From Janthinobacterium sp. PC23-8 (GTDB lineage: Bacteria; Pseudomonadota; Gammaproteobacteria; Burkholderiales; Burkholderiaceae_D): a stretch of 64,000 nt of DNA. The translations under genes were made by a program, and so were the position numbers. The notes under the pieces are model-generated. The model had not been told where the DNA came from, ran no database searches, and saw only the letters and a list, made by a program, of their open reading frames with translations. Below are positions 19,925 to 28,498 of the stretch, one piece after another; position 1 is the stretch's first letter; the number at the start of each line of letters is the position of its first letter. The stretch spans positions 62,001-126,000 of the forward strand of contig NZ_NJGY01000001.1 of assembly GCF_002250505.1 (NCBI RefSeq), written 5' to 3'.

Positions 19925-20542
19925 TCATTGATGGGACGGCTGGGCGCTGACATTTCTTCGACATGCCAGCGGATCGCGCGCAGCGAACTTCGCCAGATCC
20001 TTTCCGTAACCGGAAGAATAGTTGGCCGCCTTCCAGCTGAGATAGGGTTCGTGAAGACAATAGAAGCGTTGGGCATAGCTATCGAAGTAGGCGTGAGCAG
20101 CCGTGCCGTTGCATAGTCCCGAGCTCACGCAGATCTGAAGTTCCGAAAAAAACGATTCCACTGCATTGACGTCGCCCACAATGCCACGGGTCGGCACACC
20201 ATACTTGGCAGGAATTGGGGTAAGCTCAACAACGGACATGACTAGCTGATAATACCTCTGCAGATATGCCGCCTCAGACGACGAGTCCTGTAGCTTTAGC
20301 AACTGTTCCCGATATGCATACCACGCACTGTCGATGCGGTTCGTCGACTCGAGCATTGGCCCTTCGGAAAACCGCTTGACGTAACCCAGGCTGCCTTCGA
20401 TCCGCTGTTGCTCTTCCTTGTGCAGATACTCGAAATAAGCCCACCCCGCGCCAACCATGGCCCCGCCAATGAGCAAAACCTTTGCGCAAACTTCAAGCCA
20501 ATCGACCAGCGTGACAGGAAAAAAAGGTGTCTGATCACTCAT
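19925..20542 (-). CDS. Small inner-membrane protein of the CHAT operon
   Basis: No named family is recognised. The 205-residue product starts MSDQTPFFPVTLVDWLEV. It has a single transmembrane helix at about residues 18-38 (VCAKVLLIGGAMVGAGWAYF), then a charged segment and a globular region with four cysteines (ICVSSGLC, FYCLHEPYL, DPLACRRN). ATG 20542 overlaps the upstream stop in an ATGA, so translation is coupled. It is the last gene of the operon. The single helix followed by a soluble domain suggests anchoring at the inner membrane; this is inference. Confidence 0.75.
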   Translation of the reverse strand: MSDQTPFFPVTLVDWLEVCAKVLLIGGAMVGAGWAYFEYLHKEEQQRIEGSLGYVKRFSEGPMLESTNRIDSAWYAYREQLLKLQDSSSEAAYLQRYYQLVMSVVELTPIPAKYGVPTRGIVGDVNAVESFFSELQICVSSGLCNGTAAHAYFDSYAQRFYCLHEPYLSWKAANYSSGYGKDLAKFAARDPLACRRNVSAQPSHQ

Positions 20543-20961
20543 TCTTTGCACACCAACGTATTAAGCACAACGGGATTCGTATCAAGGAAGGCGGGTGACT
20601 GCGTACTCTTGCGCCTGATACAACGCAACAATGCCTTGCTCACCTTGATAGGAGGGTTGCTATTGACCGCAGTTCCTCCAGGCCCGGGCACGACTGGCAG
20701 ACTGTTGGCACTACTTCTTGTCGTGGCGTCATCGGGAAGACAAAGGTCAAAGTAGAAGAGCACTGGGTCGCCCTTGTCACGCAACAACAATTCTGCATTG
20801 TCCGCAAGACAATGCGCTTCGCTCGAGCTGAGGTTCATTGCTGGCACCGTCGGGATCCTTTTGACCGCCCAGGCCGCACTGGCGACGAGGCAGAATATAG
20901 CGCCAAACGCTTTTATGCAGAGTTGTGATTGCGAAAAGCAACTACTACTGGCGAATTTCAT
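20539..20961 (-). CDS. Small secreted protein of the CHAT operon
   Basis: The 140-residue product has a signal peptide (MKFASSSCFSQSQLCIKAFG, hydrophobic core IFCLVASAAWA with cleavage likely after AWA). The mature part is cysteine-containing (AHCLADN, FDLCLPD, LLRCIRR, LVCKE). No family is recognised. The ATG lies inside the last codons of the CHAT gene (17-base overlap) and has a GGGAGAGA ribosome site, so it is translated with it. Four mature cysteines fit a disulfide-bonded periplasmic or secreted protein. Confidence 0.75.
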   Translation of the reverse strand: MKFASSSCFSQSQLCIKAFGAIFCLVASAAWAVKRIPTVPAMNLSSSEAHCLADNAELLLRDKGDPVLFYFDLCLPDDATTRSSANSLPVVPGPGGTAVNSNPPIKVSKALLRCIRRKSTQSPAFLDTNPVVLNTLVCKE

Positions 20962-23900
20962 GAAGGTCTCTCCCTGAATAAAAAAAACCCGCCCATTGCG
21001 TAGGGTCCTTGAAGGGCTGCCAGTGCGGCTGGTGCTCAACACGCCATACCAGCGCGGTAAGCTCAGCCTTCGATACGGAATTCCGGGCCAACCCCAAGAG
21101 ACGCCGGGCTGCCTTCAGGAGCTCCTCACCTCGGGCATCTCGAAGCCATAGTTGCGCCTCGCGCAGCGCATCTGGAACAGGGCGATTTCGGACAATCTTT
21201 GCTTCCATCAGTCGATCGACAAGGAAAAGAGTCGCTCTATCGTCGACCGGCCACAGCGTCGAAACCACCCCTTGGGAACCGAGGCCCAAAAAGGCCGCAG
21301 GAAGTCCTTGGAATTCGTTGGCGATGTCGTATATCTGGATCAAACCAGACTCGCAGGCAGACAGGATCGCCAGGTCTGGGCCCGTGTCCCCCACAGTCGT
21401 TTGAAGATCGGCAACAGTCAAGCGTTGCTTATTAGAAAACAACAAGTGGGACTGTGTGGGATGCTCGCGATTAAAGCTCGCATGACCGGCAAAATGGAAC
21501 ACCTGTGCGCGCGGAAGAGCCTGCTTTACATTTGCGGAAGTCGCCTGTCCGCCCGTAAATAACCTGGCTCTCGAGTACGGCAACCTCGAGAACGTACTGC
21601 GTGCCTCCACATCAGCGAATGGCAATGGGGATTTGCTGGTTGGATTACCCACAGCGACCAGCGCAAGATCTTTTCGCTGGCGAGCTTTGGGTGTTTCCAG
21701 CGGCTGGCGAAGCATTAGGAGGCTTGGGGCATACATCACTGGCATATGCTCGAACAGTGGCTTGCCATCCGCCATCAAGGCAACATGCATCGGCAAGATC
21801 GCGAGCTCACCCTGGGTGATCCACGCTACCGAAATTGGCGAGATGCCCTTGGCCGCCAACGCAGCGAACACTGGCTGGACGAGCCTCATTCCCAGCCATG
21901 CCTGGCTCTCGCGAAGTTTTCCATTCCAAGACTGCCGGATCGATTTGTCCAAGTCTCCATCGCGAACAAAATCCTGGTAAGTCCCGAGCCAGCCCCCCAT
22001 GGAATCAGTGACTTGCCGCTCCCCTTGCATGAAGGCAACGACCGTGTTCGCATTTAGGCCGTCCAAAAACACCTCCATTACAACCCAGCCGTGAGGCGAC
22101 TGGAATAGCGAGAACACCACTCCACCCTGCGTGGTGACGATTGGCACCAGCACCAGCCTACCGACCGCCGCATGGATATCGTCAAAGCCGCGGCGCGGTA
22201 CGATATTCTCTGCCAGATCCTTCAGCCCAAGGCGACGTTTTAGCAGGCGAGTCTTGCCCTGTTCCGCAATCCAGAGGCCCTCCTCCGCCCTGCCTTGCTT
22301 CGCCAGCGCGTAAGCGGCCCGCTCGAACCAGCGTTTGGATTGGCCAGCCGCCGTCAACAGGACCTCACGCTGCTCGATCATTTCAAACATGCCGCGATGG
22401 CGCTGCGCGACCGACGTGTACAGCTCGGCCGCTTGTTGCCAGTTCGCGTTCTCAAACTCGAGGTTCGCGAGATTTACCAGGGTATCGGCATGCTCCTGGG
22501 GCATTGCCGCCTCGGTCCGTACCAGAAGTGCCTGCTGATAAGCATCGAACGCGCATTGATACAGGTCCGGCCGGCTCTTGGCATTACAGACGTTACCGAG
22601 GTTATTCTGCATGCTGGCCCAGACCGACGGGGACGCTCGTCGATCAGTCAGCGCGATGGCGGCACGGTATGCAACGACTGCCTGATCCAGGGCCTTCACG
22701 TCCCCAGCCGCAAACCGGTATCGGAGATACTCGCCTCGGTCCGCCTGCAGCAGTGCTCGCTGCGCTGCTGGAAGATGGGTGGCCCGTTCATCGGCCTTCG
22801 CAAGCAGCGCGCCAGCGGCGTCCAGCTGCTCCGCGCGTCCCCACGATGCCCAAGTGAGCCGGACTGATGCCTGAATCGCAAGCGGCTTCACCGTTTCCGT
22901 GAATCGCTTCCTTTCTTCGAGCCACGCGATGGTCTCGGTCAGGATGTCATCCGCGTCTTGGAGATTGGTTTCCTCCGCCACCTTCGTCGCCGCCAGTGCC
23001 ATGGCGAGGTTGACCGAGCTACGTATCCATAGTACTTGCTCTTCCTGCTTCTTCGGGTCGAGTTGGGTTCTGGCGAGCTGGAACCATTTCACGGCCTTCA
23101 GCATATTCTGGTTGTGCTCACCAACCTGGCGTGCCATGAATGCACTGCCGAGGTTACTTGCAGCCCCTACATAGGCATCCCGGTCACGACGTGGGCTCAG
23201 CTCCTTGAGTACCCGCTTGAGAATCGCAATTGCCATTTCAAGGTTCTCACTGAAACGTGTTCCTTCCCCTTGAACATAGGCCATCGCCAAGTTCACTTGC
23301 GTGCGCACCCTATCGTCCTTGCTGCCCAACTTGCGATACAGCTCAATCGCTTCTTCGAAGGCACTGACCGCCGGGTCGAGATCATGGGCTCGTCCGCCCC
23401 CATCTCGGGAACCAAATGTGACCAGCAACCTGGCCTTTGTCTCGAGGGCATTTGCCCGTTCCTGCGTCTGCTCGCGGCCGGCTTCCGTGCCAAGGTAACG
23501 ATCTAGCGCCTTGATCGCAGCAACTCGCGCGCTCGGGTCACCACGGTCAAAAATGGTCGCATTGAGTTCGGCAAGCACTTTGTAGAATTCAGCGTCTGCG
23601 CGTCCCACCCGAGATGTACCTTGCGACTCCGTCAAGAGGCTGTCCAAGCCGCGCCGAATTTCAAGAAGGGCATCGATGTCTTGGGCATCGTACATCCGGA
23701 GTCGGACTACGGCGAGACGCGTCTTGAACCAAAGTTCTTTATCGTCTGTCGAACGCAGCAACTCGGCCGACTGGGCCGCGTATTCTATTGCTCGCCGTAT
23801 GTCCGCAGGCCCAATGCCAGTGGTACCCGTATAAAATAGAGACAACTCATACGCTGCTGCCGCCGCGACCATCGGGTACTCCGAGATGTTCGGGCAAGAA

Positions 23901-24109
23901 AGCCCGGCGGAAAGAGCAGACACACGCCGACGCTGGGCCGAGGGCTGCAAGGGCCGCTCGCCGACCACCTTTTTCAGTTGCATATATGAACAGGTATCGG
24001 ACGCCACTGCGGCTTTGGCGGCACCGCCAAGCGTAACCACGAGCTGCAGCACCAAGACGCAGGCAGCCCAAAGAATGGTAGAACAAAACTTCGCCTTTTT
24101 CTTTCTCAT
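20945..24109 (-). CDS. Secreted TPR-CHAT domain protein (caspase-like peptidase)
   Basis: CHAT proteins are cysteine peptidases of the caspase/separase clan. The 1054-residue product has a basic N-terminus and hydrophobic signal (WAACVLVLQLVVTLGG, cleavage near AKA). A long helical repeat region of TPR type follows, at about residues 70-620 (for example ALVNLANLEFENANWQQAAE-like units and AEEGLWIAEQGKTRLLKRRL). The CHAT domain is at about 700-1045. The catalytic pair is visible: His876 in HFAGHASF and Cys919 in LSACESG, followed by GLGSQGVVSTLWPVDD. The C-terminus QWAGFFYSG is typical of CHAT. It overlaps genes on both sides. The partner and target are unknown; export makes it unlike the cytoplasmic CHAT proteases of CRISPR and gasdermin systems. 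Confidence 0.9.
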   Translation of the reverse strand: MRKKKAKFCSTILWAACVLVLQLVVTLGGAAKAAVASDTCSYMQLKKVVGERPLQPSAQRRRVSALSAGLSCPNISEYPMVAAAAAYELSLFYTGTTGIGPADIRRAIEYAAQSAELLRSTDDKELWFKTRLAVVRLRMYDAQDIDALLEIRRGLDSLLTESQGTSRVGRADAEFYKVLAELNATIFDRGDPSARVAAIKALDRYLGTEAGREQTQERANALETKARLLVTFGSRDGGGRAHDLDPAVSAFEEAIELYRKLGSKDDRVRTQVNLAMAYVQGEGTRFSENLEMAIAILKRVLKELSPRRDRDAYVGAASNLGSAFMARQVGEHNQNMLKAVKWFQLARTQLDPKKQEEQVLWIRSSVNLAMALAATKVAEETNLQDADDILTETIAWLEERKRFTETVKPLAIQASVRLTWASWGRAEQLDAAGALLAKADERATHLPAAQRALLQADRGEYLRYRFAAGDVKALDQAVVAYRAAIALTDRRASPSVWASMQNNLGNVCNAKSRPDLYQCAFDAYQQALLVRTEAAMPQEHADTLVNLANLEFENANWQQAAELYTSVAQRHRGMFEMIEQREVLLTAAGQSKRWFERAAYALAKQGRAEEGLWIAEQGKTRLLKRRLGLKDLAENIVPRRGFDDIHAAVGRLVLVPIVTTQGGVVFSLFQSPHGWVVMEVFLDGLNANTVVAFMQGERQVTDSMGGWLGTYQDFVRDGDLDKSIRQSWNGKLRESQAWLGMRLVQPVFAALAAKGISPISVAWITQGELAILPMHVALMADGKPLFEHMPVMYAPSLLMLRQPLETPKARQRKDLALVAVGNPTSKSPLPFADVEARSTFSRLPYSRARLFTGGQATSANVKQALPRAQVFHFAGHASFNREHPTQSHLLFSNKQRLTVADLQTTVGDTGPDLAILSACESGLIQIYDIANEFQGLPAAFLGLGSQGVVSTLWPVDDRATLFLVDRLMEAKIVRNRPVPDALREAQLWLRDARGEELLKAARRLLGLARNSVSKAELTALVWRVEHQPHWQPFKDPTQWAGFFYSGRDLHEIRQ

Positions 24110-24395
24110 TGCCAGCCCTCAGCCTCGAATTCATAGCAGTAAGCAAAAGGAAAAGGAAAATCAGTCTTCCGGTTATCCAAAATCCGCACGTAAAACTTCA
24201 ACGATTCTATCGCCTCTTCGGCGAAAGAAACTTGATCACGATCAGACGACAAAACAAGGTAAGCGGGCGCAAGCATCCAGCCGTCCTGAACGCTGTATTG
24301 CAGCACCGAGGTCCACGACTGATGAGAGAGAGAAAAAGAAAAGGCGCCCGCTGCCAGAGACAGGGATGCCGTAAGACTGCGGGTCAGGTCAGCTA
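24106..24395 (-). CDS. First gene of CHAT operon, 5' end at IS630 junction
   Basis: The open frame reads from the IS junction to TGA 24106 and shares an ATGA with the CHAT gene, so it is the upstream member of the same operon. Visible sequence includes LTRSLTASLSLAAGAFSFSL, then SVLQYSVQDGWMLAPAYLVL and DQVSFAEEAIESLKFYVRIL, ending FEAEGWQ. No family is recognised. No good ATG start remains; a TTG inside the IS (24408) gives MRNYL fused in frame. Either the true start lies at a non-ATG codon just after the junction or the 5' end was lost. Confidence 0.5.
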
Positions 24396-25459
24396 AGTAG
24401 TTACGCAAAATTTACTGTGAATGCTTTTCCATAATTTTCCATGATGGAACGAACTTCGTCGCGCAGGCTGTCACCCGTGAGATAACGGAAGCGGCGCCAG
24501 ACGTACTTGGCTTGTTTCCACAGGATTTCGATACGGTTCAGTTCCGGACTGTAGGGCGGCAGGTAGTATAAGTACAAGCCCTGCTGCTCCCATTGTTGGC
24601 GCTTTTCCCGCATCGGCTCACCCTTGTGAATAGCGGCGTTGTCGAGCACCACGATACGCGGCGCCGAATGCGCCTGGTTGGCTAACTCGTCCAGGAACGC
24701 CATCACGTCCTCGCGTGTCGTGCGCTTGTCGTGCATACGCCATATCAGCGAGCGGTCATGGCGCAACGCCCCCAGTACGTTGACTCGTTGCTCATGCGTG
24801 CCTGAACGTGCGGCGCGCGTGTGTCGCGTCGACATCCAGCCATACTGGAGCGGGGGATTCGGGCCAAAGCCCGCCTCATCGAAATACAGCAACTCGCATT
24901 GACCGGCCCGCGCCATGGCCCGCAGCGAGGCGAGCGCCCCATAGGCGCGCTCGAAGGCCGCCTCATCGCGTTGCCCTTTCAAGCTCAAGCGACAGCGCTT
25001 GTAGTGCAAACCCATCCGGCGCAAGTAGCGGCGCACCGTGCAGCGGCTCAGGCGCTCTCGTCCCCGTTCCAGCCAGCGCCGCAGCAGCGAACCCGAACTT
25101 CCGCCTTCCTCCCGTGCCAACTGTCCCAGTTCGTGCTGCCGCTGGCGCGACAAACTCGGTGGCCGACCGCTGTGCCGACCCTCATACAAGCCAACCAGTC
25201 CCAGGCGCACCCAGCATTGCCGCCAATGCTCCACGCTATTGAGATGCACATCAAACTCATCGGCAACTTGCTGTAACGTCATCCCTTGGCCCAGCAGCCG
25301 CACTCCTTGGGCGCGCCGCCGCGTACGTGCGTGCGGATGATAAATCCCCATCTCCAGCAGCGTCCGGTTTTCTTCCTCGCTCAATTCCAGTCGTTTCATC
25401 CCTGAAAATCCTCCATCCTGATTCCATGGAAGTTAGACAGTATTTTTTGAGCGATTACT
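24396..25459 (-). mobile_element. IS630-family insertion sequence, copy 2 (1064 bp)
   Basis: Same ends and length as copy 1, flanked by TA (24394-24395 and 25460-25461). The empty site would read AGCTAGCT, a palindrome around the TA. It separates a porin remnant from the CHAT operon and removes any original promoter from directly in front of that operon. Nucleotide differences from copy 1 are few and scattered. Confidence 0.93.
24401..25399 (-). CDS. IS630-family transposase (copy 2)
   Basis: An intact 332-residue DDE transposase, nearly identical to copy 1, with the same catalytic segments (YFDEAGFGPNP, VVLDNAAIHKG, LNRIEILWKQAK). About five residues differ (for example STRHTRAARS here versus STGHTRAARS). 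The two copies are therefore related but not fresh duplicates of each other. Confidence 0.93.
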   Translation of the reverse strand: MKRLELSEEENRTLLEMGIYHPHARTRRRAQGVRLLGQGMTLQQVADEFDVHLNSVEHWRQCWVRLGLVGLYEGRHSGRPPSLSRQRQHELGQLAREEGGSSGSLLRRWLERGRERLSRCTVRRYLRRMGLHYKRCRLSLKGQRDEAAFERAYGALASLRAMARAGQCELLYFDEAGFGPNPPLQYGWMSTRHTRAARSGTHEQRVNVLGALRHDRSLIWRMHDKRTTREDVMAFLDELANQAHSAPRIVVLDNAAIHKGEPMREKRQQWEQQGLYLYYLPPYSPELNRIEILWKQAKYVWRRFRYLTGDSLRDEVRSIMENYGKAFTVNFA

Positions 25460-25467
25460 TAGCTGAA

Positions 25468-25786
25468 TTAGAAAGCGTGGCGCACGCCGCCCCGCAACGT
25501 ACAGGCTGACATATTTGATCACGGGACCGAAACGCTGCTGCGACAGCGACTCGAACATGAACTCGTACTGGTTGCCGGCGGTCAGCGTGCCCCAGTCGCC
25601 GGACAGACCGGCATAGGCCTGGCGTCCGAAAAAGTTGCCGACCTGGGCGCCGGTGTCGAGCTGGAACCGGCTTTCCAGCATGAAGATCGCCTTGTTGCCG
25701 ATGCCGAGGTCTTCGCTGCCCCTGAAACGCAACAGATTGGGCGACTGAATGCCGGTGTCGACCAGCTTCGGCAGTGCCGCAGGCAA
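25468..25786 (-). pseudogene. Porin remnant with internal deletion
   Basis: A Burkholderia-type trimeric porin fragment. It contains KLVDTGIQSPNLLRFRGSED, then NKAIFMLESRFQLDTGAQVG, FFGRQAYAGLSGDWGTLTAG and NQYEFMFES, the conserved N-terminal barrel strands. The signal peptide and first strand are missing. After PVIKYVSLY the frame shifts, and only the last strand remains in another frame: LRGGVRHAF followed by TAA (25468-25470), with the terminal Phe typical of outer-membrane barrels. More than two thirds of the gene is gone. Confidence 0.82.
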
Positions 25787-25892
25787 TCAGCACGGCAAAC
25801 GCGCATCACACAAAAAACGGATACCGGCACGCCCGTCTGGGCCGCAGACGAGGGCGGCGGCGCAGGCTGGGACAGTAACGCGTCTGTCTTGC

Positions 25893-26729
25893 TCAGGCGG
25901 CGACAGGCGCGGGCGATTCGGCCGCGTCGGCCACAGCCAGCAAGCTCAGGGGCTTGTCGAGCAGATAACCCTGGGCCACGATGGGCAGCCCGGTGGCGGC
26001 GGCGATACGCTGCAAGGCCTGCAGCGCGGCCGGCGTATCGAGGCGCTTGAAGACCACGCGGGTACTGGCCGCATGGCACGCGGTGACAAAGTCGGCGGCT
26101 GCCTCTTCATCGCCGAGATTGCCCGCGTCGAGCTTGAAGCTGTGCGGATGCAAGCGTTCCAGCAGGCCCGTCGCCTCCCTGACGCTGCTGGCATGGATCG
26201 CCAGGCGAAAGCCGTTGCGGCGGTAATTGTCGGCCACATAGTTGAGCAGCCAGCCCTGGTTGGCGGTGACCGTGGGCAGTTGCAGCACGATGCGCGCTAT
26301 CGGCAGGCCCAGCGCGTCGAGGATGCGCTGGAAGGCGTGGCCGTGATTGCTGCTGACGGCACTGAGCAGACGGTCGTGCACGTTCAGGTACAGGTCCGAC
26401 TGCCCGGCGCCGGGCTGGCGGAAAAAATTAATCGCGTGCAGCATGCGGCACAAGCGGTCGAGCTCCACCGATTCATCGTCGCTGGCCGCATGGTCGAGCA
26501 AGCGCCACAGCGACAAGCCTTGGTCGCTCTTCGACGCACTGCGCGCCAGGCCCTCGAAGGCCAGCACCTTGCCGCTGCCCAGTTCGCGCAGCGGCTGGAA
26601 GGCGCTGGTCATGGTGCAGTTGAAAAAGCGGCCCAGCGCCCTGCCCTCCTCGTCCAGCCAGATACTGGTGCCTGCCTGCGTCTGGTGCGACAAACGGGCC
26701 AGGTAATGATCAAGGACGGGAAACGGCAT
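25893..26729 (-). CDS. Degenerate EAL-domain protein (probably inactive)
   Basis: EAL domains hydrolyse cyclic-di-GMP. The 278-residue product keeps the fold landmarks AFQPLRELGSGKVLAFEGLA, LYLNVHDRLLSAV and PIVAQGYLLDKPL. The signature EAL is EGL (59-61). The metal-binding Glu is Gln150 (IVLQLP), the DDFG segment is AIHAS (about 178-182) and the general-base Glu region is FKRLD. Only Asn116, Lys199 and the QGY motif remain. It is likely a binding or regulatory protein rather than an enzyme. A separate N-terminal segment (about 1-40) is unassigned. Confidence 0.85.
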   Translation of the reverse strand: MPFPVLDHYLARLSHQTQAGTSIWLDEEGRALGRFFNCTMTSAFQPLRELGSGKVLAFEGLARSASKSDQGLSLWRLLDHAASDDESVELDRLCRMLHAINFFRQPGAGQSDLYLNVHDRLLSAVSSNHGHAFQRILDALGLPIARIVLQLPTVTANQGWLLNYVADNYRRNGFRLAIHASSVREATGLLERLHPHSFKLDAGNLGDEEAAADFVTACHAASTRVVFKRLDTPAALQALQRIAAATGLPIVAQGYLLDKPLSLLAVADAAESPAPVAA

Positions 26730-26931
26730 GCTGACTCCTTCATTGGGCCAAAGCGTGCAGAATAAGGCCGCGCGGCGCCAGCGCGAACGAATGCTTTCGC
26801 CATTTGATATGCGCTCAGCAAATAAGCACAGCTGTCGTGAAACGGCATATGCATATGCAGAAAAAATCCTTTTCGCTCGGACAAGCCGGGCTTACTGTGC
26901 TCCGGTACCGATATCGCAGAAAGGCCCCCCT

Positions 26932-27741
26932 ATGTGCCAGTTACTCGCCATGAACAGCAGCAAGCCCGCCGCCCTGGGGTTTTCCTTCGCCGGCTTTGCG
27001 GAACGGGGCGGCCGCACGGGCGAACATCGCGACGGCTGGGGCATCGCCTTTCATTCCGGCGAGGGCTGCACCTTGCTGACCGATCACCTGGCGGCCATCG
27101 ATTCGCCGCTGGCCAGGCAGGTGCACGAAAAGCCGGTGAAGGCGCGAAATATCGTCGCGCATATCCGCAAGGCCACGCATGGCCGCATCGCGCCGGAAAA
27201 CACGCACCCGTTTGCGCGCGAGCTATGGGGCCGGACCTGGTCGTTCGCGCACAATGGCGAGCTGAAACCCTGGCATACACCGGCCGACGACCGTTATGTC
27301 AGCCGTGGCGACACCGACAGCGAACAGGCGTTCTGCCATCTGCTCGGCGCGCTGCGCGCCCGCTTTCCCGACGGCGAACCGGCGCGCGAGGCGCTGCGCG
27401 CGGCGATCACCGACATCGCGCACGAGATCGCGGCCCATGGCAGCTTCAATTTCATCTTGTCGGATGGCGAACTGCTGTACGCCCATTGCTCGACGCATTT
27501 GCACTACGTGGTACGCGAATACCCGTTTTCCGTGGCGCAGCTGATCGACTGCGAGCGCAGCATCGACTTTCGCCAGCACAATCACCTCGATGACCGCATC
27601 GCCGTCATCGCCACCCACCCGCTGACGGAAAACGAAGCGTGGACGGCCTTCGCGCCAGGTGAATTGAAGGTGTTTGCGGGCGGCGCGCCGCAGCCGGCAA
27701 CAGCGCCGCAAGGCGCCGTGTATATCCAGATCAGTTGCTGA
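26932..27741 (+). CDS. Class II glutamine amidotransferase, YafJ type
   Basis: The 269-residue product starts MCQLLAMNSSKPAALGFSFA. Cys2 is the N-terminal nucleophile exposed after Met removal. GRTGEHRDGWGIAF, IVAHIRKATHG and SFAHNGELK are the expected Ntn-hydrolase glutaminase motifs. No synthetase domain follows, as in E. coli YafJ, whose role is uncertain (related proteins act on gamma-glutamyl compounds). I chose ATG 26932 because Cys must follow it; upstream ATGs in frame lack support. It ends directly against the convergent GNAT gene. Confidence 0.88.
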   Translation: MCQLLAMNSSKPAALGFSFAGFAERGGRTGEHRDGWGIAFHSGEGCTLLTDHLAAIDSPLARQVHEKPVKARNIVAHIRKATHGRIAPENTHPFARELWGRTWSFAHNGELKPWHTPADDRYVSRGDTDSEQAFCHLLGALRARFPDGEPAREALRAAITDIAHEIAAHGSFNFILSDGELLYAHCSTHLHYVVREYPFSVAQLIDCERSIDFRQHNHLDDRIAVIATHPLTENEAWTAFAPGELKVFAGGAPQPATAPQGAVYIQISC

Positions 27742-28284
27742 TCAGGCCGAATTGCAGTTGCAGAAACGCTTGCGCCTGGCATCCCCTTTGGCCTCGCCCG
27801 TCACCAGGCAGGCCGGATCGAGCGCCTTCCAGCAAAAAACCGTTTGCACGCCATACGGCGAGCGCACCTGGCCCGCCTCGGTATAACCGTGCCTTGCAAA
27901 GAAAGCCTGGCCGCTGGCGGTACTGTGCAATTGCAGCGCCTTGATGCCCCATTGTCTGGCCTGCGTTTCGATCTGTTCCACCAGGGCAGCGCCGGCGCCG
28001 CGCCGCTGCGCTTCGGGCAGCAGGTAGCACAGGGCCAGCTTGCCGGCGCGCGTGAGCAGCGCCACGCCGACCACCGCGCCCGCCTCGACGGCGACCAGCG
28101 CGAAATTGTTGGGCGAGCCAAACCAGCACGCCACCATCTGCGGTGTTTTATTGCCCAGCCAGGCTTCCAGGATGGCCGGATCGTGCCGGTGGTCGAGGGC
28201 GCAGCATTCGACGATGGAACGCCGCAATACGGTGCACGCGTCGACAGCGTCGGCCGATGTTGCAATACGAATTTCAAGACTCAT
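27742..28284 (-). CDS. GNAT-family N-acetyltransferase
   Basis: The 180-residue product has the GNAT fold: MSLEIRIATSADAVDACTVL at the start, the beta-strand pair ALVAVEAGAVVGVALLTRAG, and the acetyl-CoA loop LPEAQRRGAGAALVEQIETQ (Q/R-x-x-G-x-G/A type). The C-terminal strand is FFARHGYTEAGQVRS. The substrate is unknown. Its stop abuts the stop of the convergent amidotransferase gene. Confidence 0.85.
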   Translation of the reverse strand: MSLEIRIATSADAVDACTVLRRSIVECCALDHRHDPAILEAWLGNKTPQMVACWFGSPNNFALVAVEAGAVVGVALLTRAGKLALCYLLPEAQRRGAGAALVEQIETQARQWGIKALQLHSTASGQAFFARHGYTEAGQVRSPYGVQTVFCWKALDPACLVTGEAKGDARRKRFCNCNSA

Positions 28285-28498
28285 GGATACTCACAAATTA
28301 TTACGGTTGCCGATACAGGCGGCATCAGCCCTGCAGCGCGCGATTCCGACTATACACCAAGCGACGCGATCCGTTTTTTTCGCACAGCGGCGCCAGCCGG
28401 CTTGCCGATGGCGAGCAGTGACAGTGAACTGCGTATTGCCGGACGAATCTAAGCATATTACAAAAAGTTCGTTTCCTTTTCGGCCAGAATTTTAGACT

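Noticed and set aside
20007-23840. Several plus-strand frames over the CHAT operon
   Set aside because: The minus-strand genes have signal peptides, catalytic motifs and coupled overlaps; the plus-strand frames have none.
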